Source: Psychrobacillus sp044762855 (lineage in GTDB: Bacteria; Bacillota; Bacilli; Bacillales_A; Planococcaceae). Taken from it: a stretch of DNA of 64,000 nt. Position numbers and translations under genes: made by a program. Under the pieces are notes generated by a model that worked only from the letters and a program-made list of their open reading frames with translations, made no database searches and was not told where the DNA came from. Of the stretch, positions 60,597 through 64,000 are shown piece after piece (position 1 is the stretch's first letter; each line of letters opens with the position of its first letter). The stretch covers positions 62,001 to 126,000 of the forward strand of contig NZ_JBIWFB010000010.1 of the NCBI RefSeq assembly GCF_044762855.1, written 5' to 3'.

Positions 60597-60694
60597 GTTC
60601 CTCACCTCCACTTTGTATTACATTATTATAGCAATATTGTCTGCTTTCGTACTACTGGTAGGGAAAAGCGGTAGAATGGTCATAGTTAAAAGAG

Positions 60695-60736
60695 AATAAG
60701 CTGATTGCCAAGTTATAATGTGGCAATCAGCTTATT
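60695..60736. terminator. Bidirectional terminator
   Basis: AATAAGCTGATTGCCA / TGGCAATCAGCTTATT, perfect 16-bp arms. Ends the SAP-domain gene on the minus strand. Confidence 0.85.
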
Positions 60737-60752
60737 TTGATTCGTTGAAAGA

Positions 60753-61322
60753 CTACTGATTATATGTATATTTATTGCTTCCCGGCAGTGTCTTGATTTT
60801 GTTCCAAACTTTAATCGCTTCTTCACGACTTTTCCCTTTGTTTTTAGGATCAGCAAAAAAATCACGAATAAATTGGTTGTATTCAAATTGAGGAGCAATT
60901 TTTTTCGTGTAAGATGGGTTTTTCTTACGTGCTTCTTCTTCATACCAAGCATTAATAACGTCATTATACGTTTTTCCAATATTGTTTTTAAAGTAGTTTT
61001 GGATATAAGTAGAAAAATGAAAATTAGGAATTACTGTCTTAAAAAATGCTCGTACCGCTTGACTACAGCGATGATTTACCGCAATAACTGTTTCAGGGCT
61101 TAGATTATCTTGTGGCGCTTCTTTTTTATTTACCAATGATTTTCTAATTGGATTTTTTATCTCACCGGTTAGAAGAAATATTTCAATCCTATTGGAAATC
61201 TCCACTTTAGAACCAGTGGCACTTATTCCATTTTCTCTACAAAATGACTGTAATTCTTCCTTCAACCAATAGTAATCTTTAAAACTTTGCACTGTCATAT
61301 TTTTTGTAAGTTTTGGCCTCAA
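60753..61322 (-). CDS. SAP-domain/DUF6434 protein
   Basis: A 189-aa protein. The N-terminal 45 residues (LKEELQSFCRENGISATGSKVEISNRIEIFLLTG) are a SAP-like nucleic-acid-binding motif. The rest, including FKNNIGKTYNDVINAWYEEEARKK and SREEAIKVWNKIK, matches the DUF6434 pattern. Function unknown; DNA or RNA binding is likely. Start is TTG 61322, 6 nt after GGAGGTG; the ATG seven codons earlier overlaps that site. Confidence 0.8.
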   Translation of the reverse strand: MRPKLTKNMTVQSFKDYYWLKEELQSFCRENGISATGSKVEISNRIEIFLLTGEIKNPIRKSLVNKKEAPQDNLSPETVIAVNHRCSQAVRAFFKTVIPNFHFSTYIQNYFKNNIGKTYNDVINAWYEEEARKKNPSYTKKIAPQFEYNQFIRDFFADPKNKGKSREEAIKVWNKIKTLPGSNKYTYNQ

Positions 61323-61374
61323 CAAAAACACCTCCATACCCATTATAGAACATTAGTTCTTGTTAATCAAAAAA

Positions 61375-61415
61375 ATAAAAACGCCTACCAAATCAACGAA
61401 CAATTTGATAGACAT
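61375..61415 (-). terminator. Terminator after the CheW gene
   Basis: CTACCAAAT / ATTTGATAG stem, with a T-rich run after it on the minus strand. Confidence 0.55.
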
Positions 61416-61439
61416 TTATTATGTTAGCGACTATTGATG

Positions 61440-61925
61440 CTACATAGTTGCTTGTTCTTCCTTTTTAACATTTTCCAAATACGATTGGATATCTTTAATG
61501 CCTTCTAAAGAACGAACTAAAATAGATGGATCAACGATGGTAATCATTCGATTCTCTAAATTTGCAACCGCAGTAAAATATTGTGTTTTCGTGTAGTTTA
61601 CAAGACCAATTTGCTTTAAATCATCCGCTTGAATATCTAGTATTTCTTTTGCTTCCTTCACTAGAATTCCAATAGACATATCTTGTGTATGCATCGTCAC
61701 GACACGAGCATTCTCATAATTTACACCGCTTCGATGATATAAAATTTCTTCGAAGTCGATAATTGGAACGAGTTCTCCACGAATCTTCATAAGTCCGATT
61801 AAATAATTCGGTAAATGTGGGATCGGGTTTACTTGTTCCAATTTTTCGATCGATACGACATGTTCAATTGGAACCGCATATTCTTCATTTCCACATTGAA
61901 AAACAACTACTTTTTCATTAGTCAA
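61440..61925 (-). CDS. CheW-domain protein
   Basis: A 161-aa single CheW domain (VVFQCGNEEYAVPIEHVVSIEKLEQVNPIPHLPNYLIGLMKIRGELVPIIDF) with no receiver domain, so it is CheW-type, not CheV. Such proteins couple chemoreceptors to CheA. Start is TTG 61925, 6 nt after GGAGGTG; the GTG upstream lies inside that site. It stands outside the flagellar locus, so it may serve another receptor array. Confidence 0.85.
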   Translation of the reverse strand: MTNEKVVVFQCGNEEYAVPIEHVVSIEKLEQVNPIPHLPNYLIGLMKIRGELVPIIDFEEILYHRSGVNYENARVVTMHTQDMSIGILVKEAKEILDIQADDLKQIGLVNYTKTQYFTAVANLENRMITIVDPSILVRSLEGIKDIQSYLENVKKEEQATM

Positions 61926-61946
61926 TAACAGCACCTCCTGTATACG

Positions 61947-63059
61947 TTATTCTGCTGCTACTTTTACAATCTCTACAAGTAAATCAGCCAATTTTTCTAG
62001 CTCTACTACTGGCATGCGTTCATTTGTCGTATGAATTTCCTCATAACCAACCGATAAAATAACCGTTGGAATCCCAAATCCGGCAATGACATTTGCATCA
62101 CTACCTCCGCCGCTTCTTTTTATATCGGCAGTTCGACCAATTTTTTCAACCGCTTTTTTCGCTACTTGTACTACTTCGTGATCCTCTTCAAAATGGAAAC
62201 CAGGATACATTAATTCCGTTTCCGTTTTAGCTGTACCGCCTAGTTTTTCTGCTGTTTCTGCGAACGTAGCTACCATATGAGCCACTTGTGCTTCTAATTT
62301 TTCGCTATGAAGAGAACGTGCTTCTGATAAAATATGCACTTCATCGCATACGATATTTGTTGCTTGTCCACCTTCAAAGCGACCAATATTAGCAGTCGTT
62401 TCTGCATCGATACGACCTAATTTCATCGCAGAAATTGCTTTAGAAGCTAATGTGATAGCAGAAATTCCTTTTTCAGGTGCAACTCCAGCATGTGCTGTTT
62501 TACCAGTAATCGTTGTCCACAGTTTAGATTGAAACGGAGCAGCAGTAACAATCCCGCCTACTGGACCATCGCTATCAATAGCATAGCCGTATTTAGCTGT
62601 AAGTAAGGAAGAATCCATTTCTTTTGCTCCAACTAAACCACTTTCTTCTCCAGCTGTTATGACAACTTGGATATCACCATGTTGTACATCTTGCTCTTTC
62701 AAACGACGAATAGCTTCAAATAACGCAGCAATTCCTGCTTTATCATCCGCTCCTAAAATAGTTGTTCCGTCCGAATAAATATAGCCATCTTCTTTTAAAA
62801 TTGGTTGGATTCCTTTACCTGGAACAACTGTATCCATATGAACAGTGAAATAAATTGCATCCACATCTGCTTTAGTTCCTTTTAAAGTGGCGATTAAATT
62901 ACCTGCACCATGCCCAGTTCGTTCAGCAGAATCATCTTCTACGACAGAAAAACCTAATTGCTCTAATTTTTTTGTTAAGATCGGTGCGATTATTTCCTCG
63001 TGTTTCGTTTCGGAATCTATTTTTACTAATTCAAAAAATTCTTCTATTAAACGGTTCAT
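61947..63059 (-). CDS. M20-family peptidase (tripeptidase, YqjE type)
   Basis: A 370-aa di-zinc aminopeptidase resembling PepT2/YqjE. Metal-site motifs: FTVHMDTVVPG (His, Asp), GADDKAGIAAL (bridging Asp), VITAGEESGLVGA (catalytic Glu pair) and GGGSDANVIAGFG. ATG 63059 lies 10 nt after AAGGAG. It follows the YqjD-type gene by 15 bp, as in B. subtilis, and is 22 bp before CheW. Confidence 0.92.
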   Translation of the reverse strand: MNRLIEEFFELVKIDSETKHEEIIAPILTKKLEQLGFSVVEDDSAERTGHGAGNLIATLKGTKADVDAIYFTVHMDTVVPGKGIQPILKEDGYIYSDGTTILGADDKAGIAALFEAIRRLKEQDVQHGDIQVVITAGEESGLVGAKEMDSSLLTAKYGYAIDSDGPVGGIVTAAPFQSKLWTTITGKTAHAGVAPEKGISAITLASKAISAMKLGRIDAETTANIGRFEGGQATNIVCDEVHILSEARSLHSEKLEAQVAHMVATFAETAEKLGGTAKTETELMYPGFHFEEDHEVVQVAKKAVEKIGRTADIKRSGGGSDANVIAGFGIPTVILSVGYEEIHTTNERMPVVELEKLADLLVEIVKVAAE

Positions 63060-63074
63060 GTTGTGTAGACTCCT

Positions 63075-64000
63075 TTATAATGGAATATTACCATGTTTTT
63101 TGTTTGGTCTTGTTTCTTTTTTGTTACGCATCATATCTAATGCTTGGATTAGCTTAATACGTGTTTCACGAGGATCGATTACATCGTCCACCATCCCCAT
63201 CGAAGCTGCTACATACGGGTTAGCAAATTTTTCACGGTATTCTTCTATTTTCTCTGCACGAACTTTTTCAGGATCCTCGCTGTTGGCGATTTCTTTTGCA
63301 AAAATAATATTTGCAGCCCCCTGTGGTCCCATAACAGCAATCTCCGCATTCGGCCATGCGAACACGACATCTGCACCTATCGACTTGGAGTTTAGTGCAA
63401 CATAAGCCCCGCCATATGCTTTACGTAAAATAACGGTCATTTTCGGAACAGTTGCTTCCGAATAGGCAAATAAAATCTTCGCTCCGTGACGGATAATTCC
63501 TCCGTGCTCTTGCTTAATACCAGGGAAGAAACCAGTAACATCTTCAAATGTAATAATAGGAATATTAAAGGAATCACAAAAACGAATGAAGCGAGCCGCT
63601 TTATCACTGGAGTCGATATCCAGTCCGCCAGCCATCACTTTAGGTTGGTTACAAACGAGTCCCACTACTTCTCCTTTAATACGTGCTAAACCGATGACAA
63701 TATTTTTCGCAAACTCTTTTTGTACTTCTAGAAAAGAATCAGTGTCTACTACTTGTTCAATCACTTTGCGAATATCATAAGGACGAACTGCTTCAAATGG
63801 CACGATATCTGCTAAATCAGGACGGTCATCGTTTTCCGATGCCACATCTGTAATAGCCGGTTTTTCCTCAAAGTTTTGAGGTAGATAACTTAATAGTAAA
63901 CGAACATTTTCTAGTACTTCTTCTTCCGTTTTGCCACGGAAATGAGCATTACCACTAATCGTGTTATGTACTTTTGACCCACCTAAGTCTTCTGCAGAAA
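63075..64000 (-). CDS. Acyl-CoA carboxylase, carboxyltransferase subunit (YqjD type), partial
   Basis: Only the last 308 codons are in the window; the frame remains open to its edge, where it reads SAEDLGGSKVHNTISGNAHF. The segments ITFEDVTGFFPGIKQEHGGIIRHGAKILFAYSEATVPKMTVI and AYGGAYVALNSK are typical of propionyl/methylmalonyl-CoA carboxyltransferases. The ATG at 63845 is internal to the gene. It is followed by the YqjE-type peptidase in an operon. Confidence 0.93.
   Translation of the reverse strand, partial: SAEDLGGSKVHNTISGNAHFRGKTEEEVLENVRLLLSYLPQNFEEKPAITDVASENDDRPDLADIVPFEAVRPYDIRKVIEQVVDTDSFLEVQKEFAKNIVIGLARIKGEVVGLVCNQPKVMAGGLDIDSSDKAARFIRFCDSFNIPIITFEDVTGFFPGIKQEHGGIIRHGAKILFAYSEATVPKMTVILRKAYGGAYVALNSKSIGADVVFAWPNAEIAVMGPQGAANIIFAKEIANSEDPEKVRAEKIEEYREKFANPYVAASMGMVDDVIDPRETRIKLIQALDMMRNKKETRPNKKHGNIPL

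Noticed and set aside
62887..63405. 172-codon plus-strand open frame opposite peptidase and carboxyltransferase genes
   Set aside because: Spans two well-supported minus-strand genes; no homologue recognised and no start signal.

Overview
The window looks like a chromosomal segment of a low-GC, endospore-forming member of the Bacillales, most likely the Planococcaceae/Psychrobacillus-Lysinibacillus side of the order. This placement is inferred from gene content. It has spore photoproduct lyase, a Spo0E-type phosphatase, a YjcZ-type small spore protein, strong AGGAGG ribosome-binding sites with frequent GTG/TTG starts, T-box leaders, and a yqjD-yqjE-dinB-rnz-proC-namA gene set that recalls the Bacillus subtilis yqj region. 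I saw no rRNA, tRNA, CRISPR array or intact insertion sequence. || Layout. 1-6.3 kb: a class I lysyl-tRNA synthetase under a lysine T-box, an ftsH remnant, then an NAD salvage locus (nicotinamidase, nicotinate phosphoribosyltransferase, NadD-like adenylyltransferase) beside a Nudix-winged-helix NrtR-like regulator. The two promoter regions of that locus share a 23-bp operator-like element. 6.4-12.7 kb: splB, an ArsR/MFS pair, a hypothetical gene, an MBL hydrolase and a metallophosphatase gene broken by one stop codon. 12.8-16.4 kb: acyl-CoA dehydrogenase and CaiB-type CoA transferase behind a long leader that ends in a terminator, plus DUF3870 and GNAT genes. 16.7-20.8 kb: an ECF sigma factor with its membrane partner, a Crp-type regulator, a HAD phosphatase and a TSUP exporter. 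21-25.4 kb: a YjcZ-type peptide, argGH with a candidate ARG box, and namA. 25.8-40.8 kb: a large catabolic island of mostly minus-strand genes (tartrate/malate-type and 2-hydroxyacid dehydrogenases, thiolase, acyl-CoA dehydrogenase, enoyl-CoA hydratase, 3-hydroxyacyl-CoA dehydrogenase, two-subunit CoA transferase, solute:sodium symporter, FAD amine oxidase, aldehyde dehydrogenase, aminotransferase) around a CdaR/PucR-type regulator. 41-48 kb: small accessory genes, a broken type I toxin, hslO and a spo0E-like gene. 48-53.6 kb: FAD monooxygenase, large catalase, SDR and MBL genes. 53.7-56.2 kb: a proline T-box (specifier CCT) ahead of a NIF3-like gene and proC. 56.2-64 kb: rnz, a copper group (Csp-like, YdhK-like, CopZ, CsoR) without CopA, dinB, a SAP-domain protein, CheW, a YqjE-type peptidase and the end of a YqjD-type carboxyltransferase. 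|| The most unusual signal is a dispersed non-coding repeat. Short GCAAC-centred units recur at exactly 21-bp steps in four intergenic regions (21.3, 25.6, 37.6 and 56.0 kb). Three of these lie between convergent genes, and two share the same two-type inverted architecture. I do not recognise it as a named repeat family. Other points of interest are the paired NAD-locus operators, the NIF3-proC proline T-box unit, the CaiB leader with a terminator just before the start codon, a multi-hairpin element at 39.4-39.65 kb, and several recently broken genes.
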